Source: Musa acuminata AAA Group
Taxonomy: Eukaryota; Streptophyta; Magnoliopsida; Zingiberales; Musaceae
Reading direction: 5' to 3'
Assembly (NCBI RefSeq): GCF_036884655.1
Contig: NC_088355.1
Coordinates: 40,656,001 to 40,720,000 of the forward strand
Length of the DNA: 64,000 nucleotides
A program made the position numbers and the translations under genes. This document shows, piece after piece, positions 34,901 through 45,816 of the stretch (the stretch's first letter is position 1; the number at the start of each line of letters is the position of its first letter). The notes beneath the pieces are model-generated. The model ran no database searches. It was not told the origin of the DNA and saw only the letters and a list, made by a program, of their open reading frames with translations.

Positions 34901-37612
34901 TCAAATAAAAAAGACCAACAATATAAGTGAACCCAACATGAGTGTAATATTTTATTCCATGTGTTTGTAAGTTATATAAAAACGGTGCCGCTATCACGAC
35001 CTAAAAGCCAGAATCACTGAGACGATGTAATTCGATCTGTAATTCTGGTATTACAAAGAAGCAGCAATGAAGCAATATTTAATCTTAGACTCTTACACTC
35101 ATAGAACTCCGAGAGTTCATATCAATGTGCACCGATCCACAGGCAGCCTAAAAGCCGTCAGTACAATCAGTACATCCTAAAATGGTAAATTAACTAAAAA
35201 CCAACAACCAAAAGTTTCACAGAGAATAAAGGGGTGTAGTATAGAGATCAATCAGAAAACCCACTTTGCAACAGCACTCATTCAATAGTGAAACAACTAA
35301 AGGGAAGATATCTTTCTAAAGGAAAAAACAATGTAAATGTCTCCATCTCTTTCATGGAGAATGCCCCAATGATTCTTCAATTTCTAGTATAAAGATTTCG
35401 TGTGATATCTGAGCAGGTATGTAATACAAACCGCATAACCAGAAAGTTCAGTGTTTGATAGCAAACACACCCTAAATATTGCTAAAATCCTCATGGTATT
35501 AGGCAAATTGCCAATATGAGAACAGACTGCCAATTGTGGTTTCAGATGCATTCAACTGTGTATGCACCCACAGATTGACTCCATAAATGCAGGTTCCTTG
35601 CAAATGTCAGTTCTTATGACAAGCATTAAAACAGTTCTGATAGGAAGAATATCATTCGATCAATCATCATCCAATACGTGATCTCCGTGTGACATTCAGG
35701 TTAGAAGGAGGCAGAACCTGTCCCCTATCAGTCTGCCCACGTGGACAAAGGTCCAAGGGATGCAGTTGCAAGCTGTCTCAACCCTTGTCACCCACGTGAA
35801 GAAAAGACCAAATGGAGGTTGTTAGAGATGGTTGAGGGCTAATTCCCCATAGAATATTCTACAGAATATTCCATCCATTTATGACCATGTATAAAAGCTC
35901 ACTTTTAGCGCAAATGCAGGGAGTCACTTTACAGGATTCATCACCACATTCCCTTTCCTGGGGTTACTAACTTGAGCGTCGAAGAAACCGAATTGGAAAC
36001 CCTTTCCCGACCTTGATCTTCATGCAGGTGGTGCGTTGGGAGCTCGATGTTTTCACCTCGGAGATACCTCGAACAACCTTGCACACACGGGTCTGAACCA
36101 TATCGGGCTGAGCAAGATATCAACGATATCTTCCCATAACAAGTTTTATCTTGCTTTCCTTTCTACTGCAAAATTCTGTATTACTACATCATGTCATTTT
36201 CACCACCATCAAAGATATCATAAATCAGCATTATTTGATCGCACAATTCCTTACTACTAAGGTATTCAATAATGGACCATTAGTTATTGTAATGTTAGAT
36301 AAATGTAAATGTCTCCATCTCTTTCATGCAAAATGCCCCCAATGGTTCTTCACTTTTGAGTATAAAGACTTCATGTGAGATCTGAGCAGGTATGTAATGC
36401 AAACCAAGAAAGTTCAGGTGACTGATAGCATCCACCATGGTATGCAATTTTGAACAGTACCACCCGGTACGGACGGTACGTACCAGTCCGACGGTATACC
36501 GATACGCGAACTGGCTACTACTGGACGGAACGTGCTATAGTGCTACAGTGTAGCACTACTACAGTACTACAGTGCTATACGTAGCACTGCTACGGTACTA
36601 CAGTAGAGGAAGAAATATTTAAAACCACTCGGTATGTCCTAGTGTACCGAGCAGTATATGGTACCGTACCATACCGAGCCAACCTCGAAACACCGGTACG
36701 GTATTACATACCTTGGCATCCACACCCTAAATATTACTAAAATCATCATGGTATTAAGTAAATTGCCATGATGAGCACAGACTGCCAATTGTGGATTTAG
36801 ATATATTCAAACCATGGATCTACTCACAGATTGACTCCATAAATGTGAGTTCCTGCAAATGTCAATTCTTATGACAATAACTAAGAATTATAACAGTTCT
36901 ATTTCTGCCTTCGTTTTTACTGCAAAATTCTCGATCGCTACATATAATTTTCACCACCATGAAAGACAATCAGAAATCAGCATTATTTGATTGAACAATG
37001 CCTTACCACTAGGGTTTTGGGTAATGGACCGTTAGTTGTTGCAATGCTATGCTTTACAAGAACAGGCTACATGATCATGTCCTATTCACTACAGAAAGTT
37101 ATATGTGTAACATGCTTTTAGTGAAAAGTCTATGAAGCAGAAGCAGCAACAACAAAAAGCCATAAAGTTCAGTGGTGAAAAATATTGCGAAGAAATATAT
37201 GATCCATTTCATGCTATATAAATGCCCAAATTCAGTGGTGGCACTTAACAAAGCACTTTAGAGTTTAGAACTTAGTGTAGCTGTCCTATAAAAAATTTAG
37301 CTTGAAATACCTTGACTTTAGTCTCTCATGCACTTTAATCGTCACAAGTTGAGATGCCATGCACGCATCAAGGTTCACGAAAACAACACGATTCCCTCCT
37401 GGCTCTGCAACAATAAATGTCCGTGCCTTGAGCCTGAAATGGACGCCAGAGGCAATCTGTTCCGCATTAGCATATCCCATCATATTGACATCAGCTGCTG
37501 GTCCTGTTATGTCATAGCTCCCAAGCCCAATTAAATATGTTGAATCTGATAGAGCTCCTCCAATGTTAAGAACAGAAACTAATAGCAAGATGCAAAACCA
37601 CATGTACATCAT
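30664..37612 (-). CDS. NCER: Neutral ceramidase (NCER)
   Basis: Nine coding exons: 37612-37311, 34616-34408, 34199-33831, 33720-33462, 33374-33110, 33025-32900, 32258-32195, 31913-31744, 31209-30664, all GT-AG. Phases close to 769 aa, normal for plant neutral ceramidases. The enzyme hydrolyses ceramide to a sphingoid base and fatty acid. The start opens MMYMWFCILLLVSVLNIGGA, a signal peptide. The mature enzyme begins near YLIGLGSYDITGPAADVNMMGYA, the family hallmark. Metal-ligand motif GIHTHSGPGGY has His117 and His119; the catalytic serine motif NCGDVSPN has Ser345. FATHGTSMS and RPGDMATATFWSACPRNDL are further conserved blocks, the latter in the C-terminal Ig-like domain. Intron 1 is 2.7 kb and carries a duplication with two nested insertions. 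Any 5' non-coding exon would lie upstream of 37.6 kb; I could not place one. Confidence 0.96.
31470..31523 (+). mobile_element. SINE 3'-end-like fragment in ceramidase intron 8
   Basis: GCCGACCTCAAATGGTTGGG then ACTTTCGGTCTTG runs into (TTG)n. From memory this is the typical 3' end of plant Au-type SINEs. The rest of the element is not visible upstream, so it is probably 5'-truncated or decayed. It is antisense to the gene. Confidence 0.55.
31914..31952. repeat. (GA)n microsatellite abutting ceramidase exon 8 acceptor
   Basis: The plus strand has a GA run with one interruption. On the transcribed strand it is (CT)n directly followed by GCAG|AGTTTACTAC, the 3' splice site of exon 8 (exon begins at 31913). 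Confidence 0.9.
35638..36141 (+). mobile_element. Solo LTR (504 bp) in copy A of the intron 1 duplication
   Basis: Begins TGATAGGAAGAATATC and ends GATATCTTCCCATAACA: TG...CA ends with an inverted-repeat-like match. It is flanked by AGTTC (35633-35637) and AGTTT (36142-36146), a 5-bp target duplication with one mismatch. The paralogous copy B has a single AGTTC and no insertion. TATAAAAG at 35890-35897 fits an LTR promoter. There is no internal coding region. Confidence 0.82.
36436..36715. mobile_element. hAT-like MITE (280 bp) in copy B of the duplication
   Basis: Flanked by perfect 8-bp direct repeats GCATCCAC (36428-36435 and 36716-36723), the target length of hAT elements. The terminal inverted repeats are CATGGTATGCAAT on the left and CAAGGTATGTAAT (reverse complement of the right end), matching at 11 of 13. 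It contains many CCGGTACGGTAC and GCTACAGTAC-type palindromes. Copy A retains an uninterrupted site. No transposase is encoded. Confidence 0.87.
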
Positions 37613-39203
37613 CGAATCAATGGTACAACAGAGAAGGGGAACTCTACTAGCACTGACAAAAAGACCTCCCAATCAAATTCATGTACACCAAGTCATCTTG
37701 AACCGAACCTATGAAGAGAAAAATAGCAACATATTGGAACAAGGAAAAACAGAAAGGAAAAAAAAACGATTGTATCAAGACATGATTATGCATGGCCGAA
37801 AATAAAATCTTGTATAATTCTATGATCGAATATGACACCTCAATTTAGTCCCTTATCGGAGGTGGGAGGAGGTTTGAGTTGATTATAGGACTAGAGCAGA
37901 TATACTATTATCAAACTCATCCTATATGCTGTCAAGCTGGAATCATGCTATGGGCAGAAGATGTGGCAAGACTTATAGAGATGGTCCTAAATAATCACCA
38001 AAAGTTCACCTTCCAACCTGAGGTTAATCTCGAAAAAAGCCAGTTTCCTATGTAGGTAATGGTGAAGCATAGTGTGCACAGATGGAAGTAACATTACCAC
38101 GGGCATTAAATGAGAATCACACAGCTAGCCATATTTGCCTAAACAACTATTTGATCTGATCATAATTGAGTTCAGATCTGCTCTGGATACATATCCATAT
38201 TGGGAGAAGCTGCGAATTAATTGTTTGTCATCAAAGGATCAGTATGGGAGAACATCTCTACAGTGAGAATATGTCTGAACAAGAAATATGATAGTGACAT
38301 TGGGCACAAACATCAGACAAAGAATTGTGCAGGGTTTGCTTGTGACGGTGAGGATCGCAGAGGGTTGACGGAGGTGGGACTGTACGGCCTTTCGATAACC
38401 ATTGCCACTGAAAAATGAAGTGTTTTTACGGCGGCCATCGGCAGGGTCGGTGGTACCTTAAAGGCTTCCGATCGCACACCCAAGGCACAAGAGAGCGATT
38501 GAAAGAGAGGGGACGACATTGAAGCAGTGAGCAACTACTAGGTCAACCAAAGCAGCAAGATTTTGTCGGGATCCTACCCGCCGAAATGTACAACGAACCA
38601 CGCCTCGCCATGGATTCAGGTGACACTTGGCGTTAAGAGATAGATTCGAGTCGAGGGCACGAGAATGGAGGCGGACGATCGACTCACCTGGAACGGAGGG
38701 AGAGACGTGCGTCGAGCACCAGCGGGTGAGACGATCCACAGCTCCTTCTCTCCCCTTTATACTCGGAAGCGAAGGGGGAGGGATGAGGGCGTGGTTTGGA
38801 CACTACGGCGCTGCTTCTTGCCTTTCGTTGTCGAGGGGAACGACGACAAAGCGGCCTCGGGCTCCTCGCTCTCTTCGGTGAAGCGAGTGAGGTCGAAGCG
38901 ACAAGAGACCGTGGCGTGAAGCGGGACGCCTTAAATTACATGTCCACCAGACCCACATGCGACAACCACGTGGCATCCTGGTCGAACCGGACTGTCCCCG
39001 GATCAGCCTTAAGCCGAACCGGTCTGAGATGGCAATTTCAAACCCTATTCACGCTGCATGGGATCGATCCTGGCTCCCTTACGGGAGAGGGAGAACTTAT
39101 AAGGTTATTTAGTCTTATAAGAGTATTTAATCTCATGGGCAAGCGGTGCGTCCCAACGTTCAAAGCGGATAATTTCAATTACCGATCGACCAAATAGTTC
39201 ATC

Positions 39204-39207
<4 letters not shown>

Positions 39208-39254
<47 letters not shown>
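39208..39254. repeat. (TA)n microsatellite, about 47 bases
   Basis: Perfect alternating TA, the longest simple repeat in the window. Confidence 0.95.
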
Positions 39255-39257
<3 letters not shown>

Positions 39258-39279
39258 GACCGTTGAACGACTCCATTCA

Positions 39280-39990
39280 ACGAACTATTCGTCGCTCTCG
39301 TCTACATGTACAATTGCTTAGTAACATATTTTAGCTTGGTTTTAAGTTCTTTTGCTTGTAAAAATATAAGTTCGAACCAGTTACAGCGCTACAGTGTGAC
39401 CGCTCACCGAACCAAACAAAACAGCTCCAAAATAGCTCCGTTTTCGCATGCCACGGGCTGATTTTTGTAGCCCATTACTACACACAAAACGTAGTCATTT
39501 CAGCACCTTGGAACCCCGCAGGTGGCACAGGGCTGGATAGGGCTGGATAGGGCTTCGATATAGTGTCGGGCATTGAACAATCTTTCACAAGTTTGCACGT
39601 TACCTTGACGAGAACTTGTTATCGCACCCGGCACTCGGTGACCAGCTGTTTGTGGACTTGTAGTTGTTCGTTCAACCTTTTAAAGTCTTTGTTTTCCACC
39701 TCTCTTTCTTTTCTCTTGTGCACGCAAGGTGCTCGCTGAATTACTTGTAAAGCTTCCCCTTTTCACGAGACGTCGGGACTTATCCGTCGCTCGTTCTTCT
39801 AACTAATCAACTTTATCTTTTTACATGTCCTTCGGGACCTGTGAAATGTTGCAAGTGGGCTGATCTTTACGGACGTAAATCGCAAGGGCGAAGCGCGACT
39901 TAAGCAACGCAAGCTAAGTTTGCGTCTTTGCCGCAAGGGTGCCTCACGCCTTAAGCAATTCCAACTAAAACCGTGACATTATATTATATT
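39280..39990. mobile_element. Possible retroelement-derived sequence
   Basis: Non-coding sequence of mid GC content between a (TA)n tract and AT-rich DNA, with a duplicated GGCTGGATAG at 39530-39550 and phrasing like CTTCGGGACCTGTGAAATG that I associate with plant LTR-retroelements. No coding domain or clear ends, so this is a weak call. Confidence 0.3.
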
Positions 39991-40414
39991 ATATTATATA
40001 TATATATATATTCATAATAATATCTCTAATAAAACTTAAAGTTCATATATCTCTTTTTTTTAAAATTTAATATCTTAATCCTTCCTTTATCTCTATTTGC
40101 TATATAAATCTTTATGATTCATGTCATTTGTTGTGGACATGATGACGAAGCATACCATTGTTTTCCTTAGGAGTTCACTAACTCAATCGTTCACAAATTA
40201 AATATTAATATTTCTTGTCAAGCAATTTCTAATAATTTTATGCATCCGTCAAATAAAATAATACAGGAAAAGTAGCTGTATTAAATAACGAACACATTTT
40301 ACATTTCCCATTGATAGATATATCATGATCGTAAACACAAACAAATTACAAGTGTGGGTGAGTATGTATGCACAATATGTAGATGACGAGTCTATCTTCG
40401 TCCTCACGAACTAG

Positions 40415-41222
40415 CTAAAGCATTCCCATAACTGGAGCCAGGAGGTGCACTTGCTTGAGTAGAGGAGACAGTGCCTCCATTAACTTCTCGCATGGATGGT
40501 TGTGAACTCCTTCGTACGTGGTGAGGACGATGCTCGTGTCCTCGGACATGCGTTGGACTTGCTTCTTCACGTTGCATGTGTGATGTGTACATCGGTAATA
40601 GCTTCTTCATTCACAACACAACACCAAATTCCATCAATCAGAATGACATGAAACGGAGAAGTGCATAGCAATATGTAGTCGATGTTTGTAGTGCTCCTCT
40701 TCCTTTCTATTCGAAGCTATCGCATATGGCATGGCTCGCTAATGGGTCTCATAGATTTGTGATGAACTATGGGATTTCTTGAGATTATTTCATGTATGTT
40801 GGATCAGTACACCGGGGAAGCTGCTCACCATCTCCGAGAACATTAAGGATGGGTGGAAGAAAGCCAAACCTGGGGAACATGCTGTTCTTGACCGCCTTCT
40901 GGCCGTACTTCCTCCACCGATAGCCATCGTCGAGGACGTCGTTGGCGCTCCTCGTCCGGAAAGCGAACCTCGGTCTGCTCACGACCTTCCTCGTCCTCCC
41001 GGAACTCCTTCCCTTCTCCCTCCTCGTTTCGCCTTCTCCCTCCTGCGTCGGCCTCGGCAACAGCAGCGAGGCCCAGTCGACGCCCGATGGATCACCAGAA
41101 GCGAACGACAAGTGTTGCGCTTGCTGCTCTGGTGGGCTGTAGGGGTCGGAAGGACAGTACCGAGCTGCGCTTGCTGATGCAGTCTGATGTGAGAGACAAG
41201 GGAAGTGTGGTGATGGTTCCAT
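40415..41222 (-). CDS. WRKY transcription factor, group IIc
   Basis: Two exons, 41222-40870 and 40604-40415, giving 180 aa. The exon 1 donor is in CCCAG|GTTTGG and exon 2 begins AAGCTATTACCG, so the join reads PR|SYYRC, the conserved intron position of WRKY domains. The domain has [17 protein letters not shown] (WRKYGQK at 103-109) and a C2H2 finger: Cys123, Cys128, then HNH in GVHNHPCEK. The short protein, single C-terminal domain and the tail [11 protein letters not shown] place it with the WRKY24/43/56-type of group IIc; these bind W-boxes (TTGACC/T). A basic segment before the domain may act as the nuclear signal. [10 protein letters not shown] is the first ATG in frame. In the other frames exon 2 looks like an unrelated Arg-rich peptide, so the splice is needed to see the gene. 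Confidence 0.93.
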
Positions 41223-42089
41223 TGGTTCCGCATCAGAATAAGCAAGAAGGAGAAGGGCGCTGATGCTTTAAGGAGAGGAGGAAAGCATATAATGTTTGCG
41301 TTTCTTGTAGATAGAGTGGAAGGTGGGAAGAGGGTGGGAAGTGTAGCTACAGCACACATGCGTGCACATCGTCTGAGAGATCCGTGCATGGGAACAGAGT
41401 GCAGCTTGGGGTAGAGAGGCAACCACATGTCACCTACCTTCTTTCAGTTCAACTGCCATGAGTGCTCATTCTATCAATTGTATGTGAGCTAAGATAGGTT
41501 TACCGGTGGAAAGCTCTTCCAATCTTTTAGAGTCTCAAGGGACATTGAGTGCACCATTCTTTCTGCTACGTACATGTAATGTAACGTAGTATGTGAAGTT
41601 TAGCTATTATTAGCATCAACAAGTGCCTCAATCTATTGCTTCTTCCCTTCCGGATTATGATGGTGATTAGGAAACATTACACCAAGTGCTAAGTATGTAC
41701 AGCTATGAAATCTTCTAGTCCGGTCGAACTCATGAGCAATCTTTTCGCAGCAGCTTTGCAGGAGTGGGCACTAAGGCAGCCATAAATGATTCTTTAAGAG
41801 CAAAAGCTTGGAGTTTGATGGACGTTGGACATGGAATTCTACAAACTTGAGGATGCAGTCTTGTGCTCATGAGCACGCCGTATGGGAGAATTCTTTGCTC
41901 CGGGGTTGCTGAGACTTTGGGAGCCCTGGTTTTGTCCGTTCGAGTCATGGATCATGAAATATCCATTTTGTGACGGATAAGATCCGATGAAAGGATACAT
42001 CAACAGATAGACCTAATGGTGTAAGTCCCGTTAAACTTTGTGTGATATTTGGGTTATGTTAAATAGTTTTGAGGACAATAGTCTAATAG

Positions 42090-42660
42090 ATATATAGGGA
42101 AAACAATCGGGTGACCAATCGGTTCACCGACCACGTCATGACTCATGCCACGTCACATCGCTACCAAGTCAGCATGAGGACCGACTCCCCACACCGAACC
42201 GAATCTCGCACGGGAAGGCGCCCCCTCGGTAAGTCCCATCCCAGAAAGCTCGGGATGGCCCCCATATAACGCCATTCTACGCTCACCGAGTGGTGCCCGT
42301 ACAAAGGTACTATCTAGTCACTCGGGGGTCGGTCGTCGTGCCAAATCCACATACGATCAATCTTCGGGCAGCAGTATAAAAACCCCTGGTCGGCACCTGG
42401 CTAGGGGTAAGAATAAAAAAAAAGAGGAGAAAAAGGAGAAGACTACTGACTTAATCTACAAGGGACCCAACTCGAGAACACCCTAACCAGGGTCTGTATG
42501 CAAGAGTTCGCCCACCCTAGAGGCACGACTGACCTGACCGACGACTCAGCTCATCCCCGGCACGTCCACCGTCTGATCGAGAAAAGCATCGCCAACCCCT
42601 CGAGAGTTCCGGATATTGGCTCGTGGACCAAACCGTGTTGACTCCTCGACCACGACATGA
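42090..42660 (+). mobile_element. LTR-like block
   Basis: A GC-rich block starting about TGACCAATCGGTTCACCGAC and ending about CTCCTCGACCACGACA, with TATAAA at 42375-42380 in a GCAGTATAAAAACCCC context and a poly-A-rich run after it. No internal genes and no clear target duplication. I infer a solo or partial LTR with approximate ends. Confidence 0.45.
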
Positions 42661-44612
42661 AAGTTCATAAACACTTTCATTTAAATCCTATTTTAGCAAA
42701 GGAATAAAAACAAAAGGATTCATCTTCATAAGTTGTTATTATATTTATGAGAATTCCAGTGTGACTCATCTTCTTGTCATAGTTATGTCCCTGCAAGCTG
42801 ATATATCCTCATTGATCCTTACAGAATTGGTCTGTTCTTATATCTTGTCTAAGGGAAATCTCCCAAGTAGAAGAAGGTCACTGTCTACGGAACCTCTTTG
42901 GTACATGAAGTACCATATCGACATGGATTTAGCAGGGTGTGTAGAGCAGAAGGAAGCACTTGGGATTGGAGGCAGTTAATGTGTAGGTGAAGTCTTGTAG
43001 CAATCAGTCGCGATCATAGAGCAATTAATGGAGGCAACAGCAGTTAGAAGGCTTGTGGACTGTCACGAGATGGGAGTTCACGATAAACAAGTCCGAAGGA
43101 AAATTAGATCATCGCTCGAATAATGCCATGGCACCGATCAGCTAAAGTCAGTGGAGGAGAGAGAGTGTCTCTTGTCGTCGTGATACTTTGATCCCAATAA
43201 GATTTCACCCTCTCACACTTGAAAGCTAATAATCGCATCATTTCACTGATAAATTTAGAGCGCAAGAGTTGTTAAGTCATTTTTTAATTATTCGAATCCG
43301 AAACTGATTCGAAGTCGATTGTGATTTGTTCTTTCATGTCTATCTTAATTTGATCTTGATTGATAGCTGGTTTATTCGAGTACAAAGATGTCGAAATTTG
43401 AAAGGTTCGAAAGGAGCTCTAAAGTAGTATTCAAATGTCTTTAGAGATTACAAGTATCAAAGGAAACCTTTCCTAGTGGGATCTTAGGATCATTATTCGC
43501 ATGTCCAACACTGACTATAGAAAATAATCTCGTGTTTCTCTCGGGCATGATCACGATCGTATCGTGTAGAATCAAGGATATAGTAATAGTTCAATCGATT
43601 CAAACATATGACATTATATTGTCATACATATATCGAACGTATGATACTAAGATATCGAGTGTAAGTCAATTGTGTAACACTAAGGTATCAATCATGTGAT
43701 GTTGATGTATCGTCATCTTTCAAAAGCTAATACTATTGATGGTAAAAAATTCAATCAATAAAAACGTAATCTTGACGTAGAAAATATAAGTCGCCGATAT
43801 GGCTAAATTATAATCGTGACTGTCATTATTATCGCAGGAGGATGCCTACCTACCTAATCGAAGATATTTGTAGGAACAGGAAAATAGTTGCATGTTCAAA
43901 CCCTCCAAAGTCGAAACAAAGATCAAATGATTAAGTTGGTGATTTCAGTAGCTTCAGTACAAAACATCTGCCTCAGTTTGGTGGAAGTGGGCGAGTGCAG
44001 AGTGTCGACGCTCTCTCCTTCGACCGACGGTGGCTCCGTACATTTCCATATCATAGGGTTGAATGTTGCATAGCCTCGACATGACCTTCCCGTAAAAGAG
44101 GACCATTCTTAAATCTTACACACAGAGGACACCAGCATTTATTGGTGCTTTGGTGTACGACAAGCATCCTTACGGTTGTGTTGCAGACGATTCTCTCCTC
44201 AGCAGCATATCGAGTCTTCACACCCTGCAGTCACGGATGACTTGCGACTCTTGCGTCTCCTCGTCCTTGCCCATTGTTTGGTAAACAGAGATGGACGTCA
44301 CAGCAACTGCTCCTTCCTGTATCCATCACATGAGGGTAGCTAAAGTCTTGGAGGAGAGAGAGAGAGAGAGAGAGAGAGGCCACGAGATCTACTGTGCTAC
44401 TTACCAAATCCAAATTACTAAGACGCAAAATCATGGTTTCATCAATATAATAAGATCGGCAACGATAAAGATAGGATTTTGAGTGCTCTGTGAGCTCCAC
44501 TGGATCGTAGAGTTAGTATCAGGAGGAGCAAGAAGATGACACGCGTCCACTGTCTCCGTCCTGCTGACCCCTCTCTGTGCCCCGCAAAACCTACAGATCG
44601 GTCTCTGAGTAT

Positions 44613-44618
44613 TATATA
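44613..44618 (+). promoter_or_regulatory. Candidate TATA box of HSFC
   Basis: TATATA in ATTATATATTCC, about 130 bases upstream of the ATG at 44744, a plausible distance. A (GA)n run at 44715-44732 lies in the implied 5' leader. Confidence 0.4.
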
Positions 44619-44743
44619 TTCCAACTTTTCAGGTGTTACCACTGTCCATAAGGTCTTGGGGAAGATCACAAAGACAACAGGGACTCGTTCGATTACTCAT
44701 ATCGCCTATATCTTAGAGAGAGAGAGAGAGAGTTGGGTGAGCA

Positions 44744-45816
44744 ATGGAAGAGATTCGTAATACTAGCGTTGGCTACCAAGTACAGGCGGCTCCTTTCGTG
44801 GCGAAGACGTATGAGATGGCGAACGATCCGAGGACGGACTGCTTGATCCGGTGGGGGAAGGGGAACAACAGCTTCGTGGTGGTGAATCCCAGCGATTTCT
44901 CTCAGTTCCTGCTGCCCTCCTATTTCAAGCACAGCAACTTCTCCAGCTTCGTCCGCCAGCTAAATACCTACGTCGGTGTCTCTTCTTCCGTTTCTCTTCC
45001 CGCCGGGGATCCGTCGTGTCACATCTGCTCACCATGTCCGTCTTCTATTGTTGCGTTCAGGGATTCAGGAAGGTCGATCCGGATAGATGGGAGTTCGCTC
45101 ACCACTTGTTCCTCCGAGGGCAGATTCACCTCCTCCCTCACGTCATACGACGGTCGAAGAAGAGCCATGTCGGACTGTGTGCAGGCAGCAGCAGCAGCAG
45201 CATAAGTGGTGAGGAGAAGGGAGACGTGGAAGGGGAGGCTGAGAAGACGCTACTGCAAGAGCTGTATAGGCTGCGGCAGGAGCAGAGGGCCCTCGACGAG
45301 GAGCTACAGGTTATGAGCAGGCGACTGCAGGCTACTGAAAGGAGGCCACACCAGATGATGTCCTTCCTCATCAAAATGGCCGAGGACCCTGAGTCATTCT
45401 CCGGGCTCGTGATCTCCAAGAAGCAGCAGTCTGCAGCAGCGAAGAAGAGGCGTCTTGTTGCCGCTGCTGCTGCTCCTCCTGCTCATGCAATTAACGATGG
45501 AGTCATCCTCCTACCTTCTCTTCTGGTTCCAGGGACAGAACAAACTGTGATCGAGACATTAGGCACCGGAAGCGATCGGATGAGTATCGAGGAAGTGAAG
45601 CCATTTGCATTTGTTCCCGATGTTTCTGCCATCCATAGCTACGATGCTGAGCTCGGTGGTCTCGCTACGGCTCCGGAGGCGAGCATCATCGGCCCCAATC
45701 ATGCAAGCGGAATCAGCTTCCTACCCGACTTCGCTCTGAGCACGAGGAGTTCGAGTTCAGAAACAGCAGCGGCAGCCTCCTTCCCCTTCTCTTTACTCGG
45801 CCATGGATTCTGCTAG
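44744..45816 (+). CDS. HSFC: Class C heat stress transcription factor (HSFC)
   Basis: Two exons, 44744-44971 and 45061-45816 (intron of 89 bases), giving 327 aa. This is the only plus-strand gene. The DNA-binding domain spans about 17-109: [49 protein letters not shown] in parts, then [21 protein letters not shown]. The intron falls exactly at NTY|GFRK, the position conserved in plant HSFs, in phase 0. Next come [11 protein letters not shown], a leucine/glutamine coiled coil ([19 protein letters not shown]) for oligomerisation, and a basic KKRR nuclear signal. HR-A/B spacing and [11 protein letters not shown] point to class C. No AHA activation motif is seen, as expected for this class, which usually modulates rather than drives the heat response. 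Alanine runs come from GCA/GCT repeats. Confidence 0.93.

Larger units (their letters stand above)
35331..37054. repeat. Tandem duplication in ceramidase intron 1 (copies A and B)
   Basis: Copy A spans 35331-36302 and copy B 36303-37054. They share, in the same order, ATGTAAATGTCTCCATCTCT, CTGAGCAGGTATGTAAT, CACACCCTAAATATT, CAGACTGCCAATTGTGG, ACTGCAAAATTCT and AATGGACC(A/G)TTAGTT. Removing the inserted element plus one target copy from each leaves about 463 bases in A and about 464 in B, so the unit was about 463 bases. Confidence 0.88.
37613..40414. other. Ceramidase upstream region, retroelement-like patch, WRKY 3' flank
   Basis: A GC-rich stretch at 38.3-38.95 kb may hold the ceramidase promoter or a non-coding first exon. 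Reading frames there have no recognisable domain. A long (TA)n tract and a retroelement-like patch follow, then AT-rich sequence to the WRKY stop. Confidence 0.55.
41223..44743. other. Intergenic between WRKY and HSFC promoters
   Basis: A divergent arrangement: WRKY reads left and HSFC reads right, so both promoters lie here. It also holds an LTR-like block (42.09-42.66 kb) and (GA)n at 44353-44379. No further gene is supported. Confidence 0.6.

Noticed and set aside
38313..39197. Several 70-130-codon frames on both strands upstream of ceramidase
   Set aside because: Mutually overlapping, Arg/Ser-rich and without homology features. More likely GC-rich promoter or leader.
40404..40610. Arg/His/Ser-rich 68-codon minus frame after the WRKY exon
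   Set aside because: It is the wrong frame of WRKY exon 2. In the spliced frame it reads the zinc-finger half of the WRKY domain.
44851..45060. Upstream extension of the HSFC exon 2 frame
   Set aside because: Overlaps exon 1 in another frame and includes the intron. The conserved NTY|GFRK junction fixes the splice.
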